Below are positions 1-7,972 of a DNA stretch of 64,000 nt, in pieces. The translations under genes were made by a program, and so were the position numbers. The DNA is from Sulfuritalea hydrogenivorans sk43H. GTDB lineage: Bacteria > Pseudomonadota > Gammaproteobacteria > Burkholderiales > Rhodocyclaceae. The stretch is taken from contig NZ_AP012547.1 in the NCBI RefSeq assembly GCF_000828635.1, forward strand, positions 558,001-622,000, read 5' to 3'. The notes below the pieces were generated by a model that was given only the letters and a program-made list of their open reading frames with translations, did not search any database and had not been told where the DNA came from. Position 1 is the stretch's first letter; each line of letters starts with the position of its first letter.

Positions 1-173
1 TGGCCGTCCAGCATTTCACGCACTTGTGTCGATAGCCGCGCCGATTTGGCGCTGCCTTCGGCCGTCGCGGGCTTCTCGGCGCAGGCCTGGCCCGACCGGG
101 CCGGCGTGGCGACAGCCGTCAGCCAGAATGCGCCGAGCACGGCGACCAACAGCTTGAGGCGATTCTGCTTCAT
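1..173 (-). CDS. Small exported protein, N-terminal part only (runs off window)
   Basis: Reading the minus strand from an ATG at 173 gives a protein that begins MKQNRLKLLVAVLGAFWLTA, with a basic start and hydrophobic core, followed by a plausible signal-peptidase site (VATPARSGQA). It is still open at the window edge after about 57 residues. The start overlaps the stop of the upstream caspase/propeller gene as ATGA, so the two are probably translationally coupled and may function together in the periplasm. No domain is recognisable in the visible part, so no function is proposed. Confidence 0.6.
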   Translation of the reverse strand, partial: MKQNRLKLLVAVLGAFWLTAVATPARSGQACAEKPATAEGSAKSARLSTQVREMLDG

Positions 174-2227
174 GACTTCTCCTGGAATCGATAGACGGCG
201 ACGCGGCCCTCGGCATCGATCACCGCGAAGCGTCCGACGTCCGCGCTGAAGGCGGCGGCACGGGGCTGCACACGCGGTCCGCGCACGCTGCCCATCGGGC
301 GGCCGTCGCGCGTATCGAGCATCTGGCCCTGCCCATCGGCATCCACGGTGGCGACGAACTCGCCGCTCTCGGCATAGGCGCCGGCGAAGATCGTCAGCGG
401 ATAGCGGGCGAAGCGCCGCAGTTCCTCGCCGCTGGCGATGTCGAACAGGGTCGGCGTGTGGCCTCCGGCGGCGGCCAGCAGGTAGCGGCCGTTGACCGAG
501 AAGCTGGCCGCGGTGGCGGCCACCAGCAGTTGCTGGCGTCCGGAGCCGACCTCGACCACCTTGACCACCTGGCTCTTGCCCTCGCCCAGCACCACGGCGA
601 TGTAGCGCCCGTCGGGCGAGTACAGCGCTTCGATCAGCGGCAGGCCCTCGTTCTGCAGGCGCTGCACGCTGGCGCCGTTGGCCACGCCGGAAAGCTCGAC
701 GTCGCCCTGCGCCGCGGCGGAGAGCAGGTAGCGCCCATCCGGCGAGAAGGCCAGGCTCATGACGCGCCCGCCATGCGGCTTGCGCCGCCAGAGTTCCTTG
801 CCGCTGCCGAGTTCCAGCAGCCGGGTTTCGCCGGACTCGGTGGCCACCGCGATGTGCCGTCCGTCGGGGGCGAAGCGCACCGCGCTCAGCGGCTCGGCGA
901 GATTGACCGCGCTCTTGGCCGCCCCGGTGGCGGCGTTGTGAATCCGCACTTGACCGTCGCGGCCGACCGCCGCCAGCCAGGCATTGTCGGGCGAGAAACT
1001 CGCGGCGGTAAATCCGGCGCCGGGCAGGCTGAAATGGGGGGCGGCAACCGGGGAAGCAGCGGCTGAAGGTGCGGCGGCGGCCGGCGGTGCAGGAAGCGAC
1101 GCTGCCGAGGCTCCGGCCATCGGCATCGCAGCGGGCGCGGACGGCCGGGCCGGCGGGGCCGGGCGTTGCGCGACGACAGGCTTCGGCGGAACCGCGACGG
1201 GCGATGCGGCGGGCGACGCGGCAACAGCCGGCGGGCGCGACGCCGCGTCGGGTTTTTGCAGCGCCTTCTGCCGGTTGCGCGCCAGGGGCACGAAGCGCCC
1301 CTTCGGGAACTGCTCCAGATAGGCGGCGTAGTCGTCGGCGCGGCTGCTGTTCTTGATCGCGTCCCAGAAGGCGAGTTCCAGCGCCGCTTCGGTCGCCGCA
1401 GTTGCCGCCGGCGCTGGCGCGGCCGCCGGACGGAACTGGAAGTCGTCGCGCAGGGATGAGCTTTCCCAGGGGATCTGGCGTTCGCGGGTTTCCTCGACGA
1501 CGCCGATGCGCACGCGCTTGAAAACCTGCTCCACCGGTTGTCCGCGTTCGTTGATCTGTTTCAGCAGGTGCTTGGTGTAGACCCCGTGCCTGCCTTCGCC
1601 GTCGAGTGCGACCGACCCTGGCGCCGTGGCAAAGGCGATCAGCGTGCCGGCCGGCGCCTCCATCTCGGCCAGGCCCTGGCGCCGGGCGCGGAACACGCGA
1701 TGGAAGGGATTGCTGCGGCAGGCGTCGAGAATCACCAGATTGACCTGCGTCTTGGCGCTGTCCATCTTGTCCAGCACCTGGCCGGCGTCGAGGCTGCGGT
1801 AGGCGACTTCATCCTCGTGTTCGAAGTGCGCGCCGACCGGGATCAGGAAATTGCGGCCCTTGATCTGCATGCCGTGGCCGGCGTAATAGAACAGCCCGGC
1901 ATGGGCGCGCTCCAGGCGGCGGCCGAACTCGCGCACGGCCTCGTCCATCTGCTGCAGGTTGGCATTCTCGCGCGCGATCACTTCGAAGCCGAGCTCGCGC
2001 AGCGAGGCGGCCATCGCGCGGGCATCGTTGAGCGGATTCTTCAGCGGCGAATCGGCATAGGCGCCGTTGCCGATCACCAGCGCGACGCGGCGCTGCCCTT
2101 CGGCTTTGCCCGTCGCGGCGATCGACAGGTTGCGCTCCTGCGCCTGAAGCAGGGTAGGGACCAGCAGCAGCAGGCATGCGAACCGGCGCCACGAACGAAA
2201 TTGATCCAGAGCGAACCCCCTCCCCAC
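170..2227 (-). CDS. Exported caspase-fold (peptidase C14) protein with C-terminal beta-propeller
   Basis: The 685-residue product starts with a hydrophobic export signal (about residues 15-30). A caspase p20-like domain follows at about 47-250, with the expected dyad: His118 in YYAGHGMQ and Cys170 in LVILDACRSNPF. Next come a helical segment shared with the other caspases of this window (W.AI..S....Y..YLEQFPKGRF, about 290-320), a Pro/Ala-rich linker (about 325-420), and WD40-like blades (FSPDGRYLLSA and similar) to the C-terminus. Bacterial caspase homologues with an intact His/Cys dyad are usually Arg/Lys-specific proteases; the substrate here is unknown. The start is a GTG without a clear ribosome site, so the true start may lie slightly downstream. 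It overlaps the next gene (ATGA at 173-170). Confidence 0.85.
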   Translation of the reverse strand: MGRGFALDQFRSWRRFACLLLLVPTLLQAQERNLSIAATGKAEGQRRVALVIGNGAYADSPLKNPLNDARAMAASLRELGFEVIARENANLQQMDEAVREFGRRLERAHAGLFYYAGHGMQIKGRNFLIPVGAHFEHEDEVAYRSLDAGQVLDKMDSAKTQVNLVILDACRSNPFHRVFRARRQGLAEMEAPAGTLIAFATAPGSVALDGEGRHGVYTKHLLKQINERGQPVEQVFKRVRIGVVEETRERQIPWESSSLRDDFQFRPAAAPAPAATAATEAALELAFWDAIKNSSRADDYAAYLEQFPKGRFVPLARNRQKALQKPDAASRPPAVAASPAASPVAVPPKPVVAQRPAPPARPSAPAAMPMAGASAASLPAPPAAAAPSAAASPVAAPHFSLPGAGFTAASFSPDNAWLAAVGRDGQVRIHNAATGAAKSAVNLAEPLSAVRFAPDGRHIAVATESGETRLLELGSGKELWRRKPHGGRVMSLAFSPDGRYLLSAAAQGDVELSGVANGASVQRLQNEGLPLIEALYSPDGRYIAVVLGEGKSQVVKVVEVGSGRQQLLVAATAASFSVNGRYLLAAAGGHTPTLFDIASGEELRRFARYPLTIFAGAYAESGEFVATVDADGQGQMLDTRDGRPMGSVRGPRVQPRAAAFSADVGRFAVIDAEGRVAVYRFQEKS

Positions 2228-2340
2228 GATGTTTTGGCGCGGCTATGCCGCGCGGTTTGTGATCGATTCTAACCCGCGGCCGGTCACCACGACATGCGCG
2301 CGGCTTGTGGCGGTGATCGGATCGAGGCAGGCGCCGCGCG

Positions 2341-2371
2341 AAAAAAAGCCCCGCCGATGGGGCGGGGCTTT
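2341..2371 (-). terminator. Rho-independent terminator after the small gene at 2415-2696
   Basis: The arms AAAGCCCCGCC (2345-2355) and GGCGGGGCTTT (2361-2371) form a perfect 11-bp stem with a 5-nt loop. On the minus strand it is followed by a run of seven T (2347-2341). It therefore ends minus-strand transcription coming from the hypothetical gene and insulates the caspase gene at 170-2227. Confidence 0.85.
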
Positions 2372-2414
2372 AACGGCCTCGAAGAGGAGGAGGCCGAGGA
2401 GGAGACGGTTCGCG

Positions 2415-2696
2415 TCAGGAGTGGCGCGTGTTCGGGTTCCAGCTGAAGCAGGCGCGCAACAGATCATTGGCGCGGGTGGTCAAGCGGGGGCCGGAGGAGG
2501 GGCGGCGCGGCTCCGAATTCTGCGGATTCCACGAGAACAGCCATTGAAGGATCTTGCTTGCATGGAGCGCGGAATCGGCCAGCGGGCGGAGATAGGCGCC
2601 AATGCGCGTGGCCAGCAGCCTCTGGAGGCGCGCCATTTCTTCGGTGCGCATTTGACGGGCGTGGCGTTCGATCCGGTTGATGTCGACGCTGTTCAT
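2415..2696 (-). CDS. Small hypothetical protein with repeated FSWNP motif
   Basis: A 93-residue product starting MNSVDINRIERHARQMRTEE. I chose the ATG at 2696 because AGAGGA lies at the right distance upstream; an in-frame ATG at 2717 has no such site. The first 45 residues look helical and amphipathic, rich in Arg and Glu. The second half contains FSWNP twice (LFSWNPQNSE and CFSWNPNTRH), about 30 residues apart, which hints at an internal duplication or two copies of a binding motif. There is no signal peptide and no recognised family. It is divergent from the LysR gene and has its own terminator, so it is probably expressed from the AT-rich shared intergenic region and possibly controlled by that regulator. 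Confidence 0.55.
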   Translation of the reverse strand: MNSVDINRIERHARQMRTEEMARLQRLLATRIGAYLRPLADSALHASKILQWLFSWNPQNSEPRRPSSGPRLTTRANDLLRACFSWNPNTRHS

Positions 2697-2779
2697 GATG
2701 GAGTCCTCTTTGTGCATTGCAATATGGCTACAATGTAATTACTTCTTCCAAAAACAACAATAAGCAAATATGGAACAAC

Positions 2780-2799
2780 ATTGATGAAAAATATTCAAT
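2780..2799 (+). promoter_or_regulatory. Candidate LysR-type operator (ATTGA-N10-TCAAT)
   Basis: The AT-rich divergent spacer (2697-2808) contains a perfect dyad ATTGA (2780-2784) / TCAAT (2795-2799), which fits the T-N11-A style of LysR-family binding sites. It lies 9 nt before the regulator's ATG, where it could mediate autorepression. The assignment is by pattern only. Confidence 0.35.
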
Positions 2800-2808
2800 A
2801 ATCAGCAC

Positions 2809-3720
2809 ATGGACAGGACTCACGAGATGACTGCATTCGTTCGCGCAGTGGAAAGCGGAGGGTTTTCCGCTGCGGCGCGGGGTCTGGGGCTGACGCCCTC
2901 GGCTCTGTCCAAACTGGTGACACGACTCGAAGACCGCCTCGGCGCCCGCCTGTTGCAGCGGACCACGCGGCGCTTGCAACTGACGGCGGAAGGCGAGACC
3001 TTCTATGTTCGTGCCCAAGCCATCCTCAAGGCCATGGATGAAGCCGAGGCGGAAGTTGCCGAAGCCGGAGCCAGTCCGCGCGGCCAGTTGCGCCTGCATT
3101 GCGGCTCCACCTTCGGCATGCACCAGCTGGCGCCCGCGATTCCGCGCTTCCAGGCGCGCCATCCGGCGGTCGCCATCGACATCACGATCAGCGACGAGCG
3201 GCTGGACATGATGCAGGAGGGGGTGGACCTCGCCATCCGCATCGGTCCGCTGGAGGAATCCTCGCTGGTGGCGCGGCGCATCTGCAACCTGGAGCGGGTG
3301 ATCTGCGCCGCGCCGGATTACCTCGCGCGACACGGCACGCCGCGCACGCCGGACGACCTGCAACGCCACAACTGCCTGTGGATGACCAGCCAGCCCGCGT
3401 TGCGGCGCTGGCCCTTCGACACCGACGAGGGCATTCGCGTGGTCCATGTCGATGGCAACGTCGTCACCAACAACGCCGAGACCGTGCTGCAACTCGCCGT
3501 CGCCGGCGTCGGCGTGACGCGCCTGTCCGACGTGGTGGTGGCCCAGGCGATCCGCGCCGGCAGCCTGGTGCCCATCCTTACCGACTGGCATCACGTCGAG
3601 CCGGTGCCCCTGTTCGCCACCTATCCCAGCGGCCGCAACCTGTCGCCCAAGGTCAGGGCGATGGTCGATTTCCTGGTCGAGGAATTCGGCGGCGCGCCCT
3701 GGCGGCAGGCACGCGCCTGA
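2809..3720 (+). CDS. LysR-family transcriptional regulator
   Basis: A 303-residue LysR protein of usual length. The N-terminal winged helix-turn-helix is clear at about residues 7-65 (FVRAVESGGFSAAARGLGLT, then SALSKLVTRLEDRLGARLL and the wing TRRLQLTAEG). The effector-binding domain of two Rossmann-like lobes spans about 90-295. The subtype resembles regulators that act on divergent neighbours, but no enzyme gene is adjacent: the divergent gene is a 93-residue hypothetical protein. It may regulate that gene, itself, or distant targets. It ends 21 nt before rlmI on the same strand, so cotranscription with rlmI is possible. Confidence 0.92.
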   Translation: MDRTHEMTAFVRAVESGGFSAAARGLGLTPSALSKLVTRLEDRLGARLLQRTTRRLQLTAEGETFYVRAQAILKAMDEAEAEVAEAGASPRGQLRLHCGSTFGMHQLAPAIPRFQARHPAVAIDITISDERLDMMQEGVDLAIRIGPLEESSLVARRICNLERVICAAPDYLARHGTPRTPDDLQRHNCLWMTSQPALRRWPFDTDEGIRVVHVDGNVVTNNAETVLQLAVAGVGVTRLSDVVVAQAIRAGSLVPILTDWHHVEPVPLFATYPSGRNLSPKVRAMVDFLVEEFGGAPWRQARA

Positions 3721-3741
3721 AATCACGACGAGAATGCGCAC

Positions 3742-4932
3742 ATGGCTACCCTGATCCTGCATCCCGGCAAGGAAAAATCCGTCCTGCGCCGCCATCCATG
3801 GCTGTTCTCCGGCGCGGTGGCGCAGCTCGACGGCCGCGCCCGGCCCGGCGATACGGTCGATGTCGTGTCCAGCGACGGCCGGCCGCTGGCCCGCGCGGCG
3901 TGGAGCCCGGCCTCGCAGATTCGCGCGCGGATCTGGAGCTTCGATAGCGACGAAAATATCGACCACGCCTTTTTCAAGCGTCGCGTCGCGGTTGCCGTGG
4001 CGCGGCGCGCTGCCCTGCCGGAATTGGCCGGGCAGCAGGGCCTGCGCCTGATCCATGCCGAGTCCGACGGCCTGCCCGGCGTCATCGCCGACCGCTACGG
4101 CGACACCGTGGTGGTGCAACTGACCACGGCCGGCGCCGACAAGTGGCGTGCCGCCATCGCCGACTCGCTGCTGAAGGCCACCGGTTGTGCGCGCATCTAC
4201 GAACGATCGGACGTCGAGGTGCGCAGCCTCGAAGGCCTCGAATCCGTCACCGGCTGGCTACATGGAACGGCCCCCGCCGACGAACTGGTGATCGCGGAAA
4301 ACGGCGTGCGCATGACCGTCGATTTCGTCGGCGGCCACAAGACCGGCTTCTACCTCGACCAGCGCGAGAATCGCCGCCGCGTCGCCGAACTCGCGGCGGA
4401 CCGCCGCGTACTCAACTGCTTCTGCTACACGGCCGGGTTTTCGCTGCAGGCGCTGGCCGGCGGCGCGCGGGAGGTGGTGTCAATGGACAGCTCCGGTCCG
4501 GCGCTGGAAATCGCGCGGCGCAACCTCGCGCTCAATCCGCAGCTCGATGCCGCGCGCGCAACATGGATCGAGGCCGACGTCTTCGCCGAGCTGCGCAGCC
4601 TGCGCGCGGCGGGCGAGCGCTATGACCTGATCATCCTCGACCCGCCCAAGTTTGCCAACACCGCGGCGCACGCCGAGCGTGCCGCACGCGCCTACAAGGA
4701 CATCAATGTGCAGGCGCTGCACCTGCTGGCGCCGGGCGGCCTGCTGATGACGTATTCGTGCTCGGGCGGCGTCAGTCCGGATCTGTTCCAGAAGATCGTT
4801 GCCGGCGCGGCGCTCGACGCCAGGCGCACGGCGCGCATCGTGCAGCGCCTGCAGGGCGCCGCCGACCATCCGGTCGATCTGGCGTTTCCCGAAGGCGAAT
4901 ACCTGAAGGGCCTGCTGTTGCAGGTTGATTGA
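3742..4932 (+). CDS. rlmI: 23S rRNA m5C1962 methyltransferase-like protein RlmI
   Basis: A 396-residue product with the RlmI/YccW layout: N-terminal PUA-type RNA-binding domain (about 1-75, MATLILHPGKEKSVLRRHPW), a central EEHEE-like region (75-190), and a C-terminal Rossmann methyltransferase. SAM motif I is VLNCFCYTAGFSLQA, and motif IV is LDPPKF with Asp300. A Cys follows in TYSCSGGVSPDLF, the position of the catalytic Cys in this family. It methylates cytosine in 23S rRNA using SAM. It is the last conserved gene before the restriction-modification cassette. Confidence 0.9.
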   Translation: MATLILHPGKEKSVLRRHPWLFSGAVAQLDGRARPGDTVDVVSSDGRPLARAAWSPASQIRARIWSFDSDENIDHAFFKRRVAVAVARRAALPELAGQQGLRLIHAESDGLPGVIADRYGDTVVVQLTTAGADKWRAAIADSLLKATGCARIYERSDVEVRSLEGLESVTGWLHGTAPADELVIAENGVRMTVDFVGGHKTGFYLDQRENRRRVAELAADRRVLNCFCYTAGFSLQALAGGAREVVSMDSSGPALEIARRNLALNPQLDAARATWIEADVFAELRSLRAAGERYDLIILDPPKFANTAAHAERAARAYKDINVQALHLLAPGGLLMTYSCSGGVSPDLFQKIVAGAALDARRTARIVQRLQGAADHPVDLAFPEGEYLKGLLLQVD

Positions 4933-5014
4933 TCCAGGGAAGTTCAGACGCGATCTGATCGGGTGTCTCAGACCCTTGGTTCGCAGATGACATGGATGCG
5001 CCCGTGGCGGTAAG

Positions 5015-6547
5015 ATGACGCAAATGGAAAGCGCGCATGGATCGCAGATATCGACATCGTCCAATCTCACGAAAGCATTGGAGCGGCGGCGCGAGAGTAT
5101 CGCCAGGGGAACGACTGCCAGAAAGAAATCGGAACTCGGGCAGTTCATGACCGCTGCGCCTATCGCCAACTTCATGTCGCGGCTTTTCTCCGGACTTTCC
5201 GGCGCCGAAATCCGATTGCTGGACGCTGGAGCAGGCATGGGTTCGCTGGTGGCCGCATTCGAACGCGAAGCCGTGAATAGAGGGGCCGTGTCCATCAGCG
5301 CCGAAGCATGGGAGATCGACCCGGAGATGGTTCCCCATCTGGAGGAAACGCTGATGGAACTGGCTGCGTCCTCCGCGTTTTCGTATTCGATCAAGGACGG
5401 CGACTTCGTCTGGGCCGCGAGCCGGGATATTGCGCTTCGGAAGCCCCCCCGCTTTACCCACGCCATCCTCAATCCGCCCTACAAGAAACTCGGCGGCAAG
5501 TCCGACGAACGCATGGCGCTGCGCGACGCCGGAATCGAGACCGGGAATTTTTACTCCGCGTTCGTGGCTCTCGCCTTGCTCTTGCTCGAAGAGGGTGGCG
5601 AACTGGTTGCGATCACGCCTCGCAGTTTTTGCAACGGCACCTATTTTCGTTCGTTCCGGCAGTTGATGCTTGTCCGGGCGGCCTTGACGCACGCGCACGT
5701 TTTCGAGTCGAGGACGAAAGCATTCAAGGGTGACGAGGTACTGCAGGAGAACGTCATTTTTCGCCTGGTCAAGGGTGCGCAACAGGGGAACGTGACGGTG
5801 TCCACAAGTACGGATGGAAGCTTTGCCGATATTCGTGAACGATCCGTGCCCTTTACCGAGGTTGTATTGCCGGATGACACGGAGGCGATCATTCATCTCG
5901 TGCCCGACGAGGACTGCGTGGCGCGAAACGAGATGGCGCGCTTCACGAACAGCCTGGAGGATATCGGGATCGGTGTTGCGACCGGCCCCGTGGTTGATTT
6001 TCGCCTGAGAGAATACCTGTCCGACGAGCCGAGACCGACATCTGTTCCACTGATCTATCCGATGCACTTCGAGAACGGCTTCGTCATCCATCCAAAGACC
6101 GGAAAGAAGCCCAACTGGATCGACAGAAACGATACGACGGAGAAATGGCTGATGCCCTCCGGACACTACGTCCTTGTCCGCAGACTGTCTTCGAAGGAGG
6201 AAAAGCGGCGGCTTGTTCCCGCCGTGTTCGATCCGGCGAAGATCGCCGGAGAAAAAATCGGATTCGAAAACCATGTCAATGTATTCCACGGGAACAAGGC
6301 GGGACTTCCAGCGGATATCGCACGGGGCCTTGCGGTCTGGCTCGGATCGACGACGGCGGACGAATGGTTGCGGCGTTTCAACGGACATACACAGGTCAAT
6401 GCGGGGGATCTGCGGGCATTGCGCTACCCCGATCTCGAAACCTTGAAGGCATGGGGCCGCAAGATCGGTGACACGCTTCCCTCGCAGGAAGAAATCGACG
6501 CGATGGTGGCGCAGCGCGGCAAAGCGGGAAGTGCATGGGAAAGATAG
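5015..6547 (+). CDS. Type II DNA adenine N6-methyltransferase, BsuBI/PstI-like
   Basis: A 510-residue methylase with motifs in gamma-class order: motif X (ELGQFMTAAPIANFMSRLF, about 40-58), motif I SAM-binding (LLDAGAGMGSL, 68-78) and motif IV NPPY (153-156), which marks an exocyclic-amine adenine methylase. The C-terminal half is the target-recognition part. The next gene is a BsuBI/PstI endonuclease and overlaps it by 13 nt, so the predicted target is CTGCAG (inferred from the family, not tested). A CTGCAG site lies inside this gene at 5741-5746. The start is uncertain: ATG at 5015 or 5024, neither with a strong ribosome site. Base composition is visibly less GC-rich than its neighbours, as expected for an acquired cassette. 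Confidence 0.9.
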   Translation: MTQMESAHGSQISTSSNLTKALERRRESIARGTTARKKSELGQFMTAAPIANFMSRLFSGLSGAEIRLLDAGAGMGSLVAAFEREAVNRGAVSISAEAWEIDPEMVPHLEETLMELAASSAFSYSIKDGDFVWAASRDIALRKPPRFTHAILNPPYKKLGGKSDERMALRDAGIETGNFYSAFVALALLLLEEGGELVAITPRSFCNGTYFRSFRQLMLVRAALTHAHVFESRTKAFKGDEVLQENVIFRLVKGAQQGNVTVSTSTDGSFADIRERSVPFTEVVLPDDTEAIIHLVPDEDCVARNEMARFTNSLEDIGIGVATGPVVDFRLREYLSDEPRPTSVPLIYPMHFENGFVIHPKTGKKPNWIDRNDTTEKWLMPSGHYVLVRRLSSKEEKRRLVPAVFDPAKIAGEKIGFENHVNVFHGNKAGLPADIARGLAVWLGSTTADEWLRRFNGHTQVNAGDLRALRYPDLETLKAWGRKIGDTLPSQEEIDAMVAQRGKAGSAWER

Positions 6548-7467
6548 ACCAGGCCATCGGGATCATCGCCGCCCTCGGATATCCGAAGGCGCAGCAGAAT
6601 GAGCGCAGCGCATTGGCTTTGCTCGCGCTGATCCAGCTCAAGGAGCGAGGCTCCTGGAAGAGCCTCAAGGCTCCGCGGCTCGGGGTGCGGGCGATACTCG
6701 ATTTTTGCCGGAACGATTACTCCAGACCTTATGCCGAGAACTCCCGCGAGTCGTTTCGCAAGGAGACGCTACACCAGTTCGTTGCCGGTGGCCTTGCTCT
6801 TCAGAACCCGGACCAGCCGGACAGGGCGCCAAACAGTCCGAAGTGGTGCTATCAGATCGCGCCGGACGCCAAACTTCTGCTGGAGACCTACGGCACTTCG
6901 GAGTGGAAGCCTTCGTTGAATGCCTACCTCGCCAACGTCGCCACGCTGTCGGAGCGTTATGCCGCTGCTCGCGAGATGGAAATGACGCCGTGCCGGCTGC
7001 CCGGTGGCAAGGTGCTCAAGCTTGCACCCGGGCCGCATGGCGAACTGATCCGGGATATCGTCGAACAGTTCGCGCCACGATTCGTTCCCGGTTCCCGGCT
7101 GCTCTATGTGGGAGACACCGGCAACAAATCCATTGTGTTCGACGAGGCTGGCTTCGCACAAACAGGTGTGACGCTCCACGGTCGGGGCAAGCTACCGGAC
7201 GCGGTATTCCTCGACGAAAAAAGAAACTGGCTCGTCCTCGTCGAGTCGGTCACCAGCGTCGGCCCCATGGACGGCAAGCGGCACGCGGAACTGATGTCCC
7301 TTTTTGCGAAATCGACGGCTGGTCTGGTCTTTGTAACCGCGTTTCCCAATCGCGGCATGATGGCCCGGTTCCTCGGTGATCTGGCGTGGGAGACCGAGGT
7401 TTGGTGCGCCAGCGATCCAACCCACATGATCCACTTCAACGGCGACCGCTTTCTCGGGCCTCATTAG
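6535..7467 (+). CDS. Type II restriction endonuclease, BsuBI/PstI family
   Basis: A 310-residue product. The N-terminal 140 residues are a helical DNA-binding region (GIIAALGYPKAQQNERSALA...). The C-terminal half carries the family's nuclease signature GRGKLPDAVFLDEKRNWLVL followed by VESVTSVGP, giving candidate catalytic Asp222 and Glu237, with a conserved KRH at 248-250. It should cleave CTGCAG or a related site that the preceding methylase protects. Translation starts inside the methylase gene, so methylase is made first in the operon. No controller-protein gene is visible. The length matches PstI-like enzymes (about 310-330), and nothing suggests inactivation. Confidence 0.9.
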   Translation: MGKIDQAIGIIAALGYPKAQQNERSALALLALIQLKERGSWKSLKAPRLGVRAILDFCRNDYSRPYAENSRESFRKETLHQFVAGGLALQNPDQPDRAPNSPKWCYQIAPDAKLLLETYGTSEWKPSLNAYLANVATLSERYAAAREMEMTPCRLPGGKVLKLAPGPHGELIRDIVEQFAPRFVPGSRLLYVGDTGNKSIVFDEAGFAQTGVTLHGRGKLPDAVFLDEKRNWLVLVESVTSVGPMDGKRHAELMSLFAKSTAGLVFVTAFPNRGMMARFLGDLAWETEVWCASDPTHMIHFNGDRFLGPH

Positions 7468-7559
7468 CATGACTATTCCGGCAGAGGCCGACGGCGAGCG
7501 TATATCCTATCGGGCTACCGGATTGAGCGTTGCGGGCAGTGTGTTCTAATACGCGCCCC

Positions 7560-7898
7560 ATGCGCCGCTTCCTGCACCCCTTCCTCGCCCTGTTGCTCTC
7601 GCTGCTGCTGGTCGGCGGCCAGCAGGCCGCGCTCGCCCACATGCTCGGGCATGCGACGACAACGGGAGCCGTTGAAGTTGCGCAGGAAGGCGATGCCGGC
7701 CACGACGCGGCGCTGGTCCTGTCGCATACCTGCACCACCTGCCTGGCCTTCGCCGGCGTCGATGCGGCGCCCCCCGTGTCGATCGCTCCGCTGGCAACAG
7801 CATCCGGTCATGTGGCGGCACCCGTTGCCGCCGTGTCGCCAGCGCCGACTCTTCGATTCGTTGCGGCGTTTCGCAGCCGCGCTCCACCCCTGCTCTAA
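7560..7898 (+). CDS. Small exported His/Cys protein, probably metal-related (DUF2946-like)
   Basis: A 112-residue product with a strong signal peptide (MRRFLHPFLALLLSLLLVGG, cleavage near ALAH). The mature part contains HMLGH, GHD and SHTCTTCLAF, that is, several His and a CxxC, arranged as in small periplasmic proteins found beside metal-uptake genes (DUF2946-like; family assignment by eye). It begins a four-gene set with an outer-membrane protein, a metal-binding protein and an ABC permease, which suggests metal acquisition or sensing. Residues 90-97 (AVSPAPT) are encoded by one copy of the dispersed 24-nt repeat. Confidence 0.6.
   Translation: MRRFLHPFLALLLSLLLVGGQQAALAHMLGHATTTGAVEVAQEGDAGHDAALVLSHTCTTCLAFAGVDAAPPVSIAPLATASGHVAAPVAAVSPAPTLRFVAAFRSRAPPLL
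7827..7850 (-). repeat. Dispersed 24-nt repeat, short form (reverse in gene)
   Basis: Minus-strand sequence AGTCGGCGCTGG followed by CGACACGGCGGC. It lies inside the small exported His/Cys protein and is read as AVSPAPT. Confidence 0.75.
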
Positions 7899-7972
7899 AG
7901 CCCCCTGACGTTTTTCCGCGCCGTCGGCCTGTCGCCGCCCGGTGCTTCCCGTCATTTGCTTCTGGAGCAATC

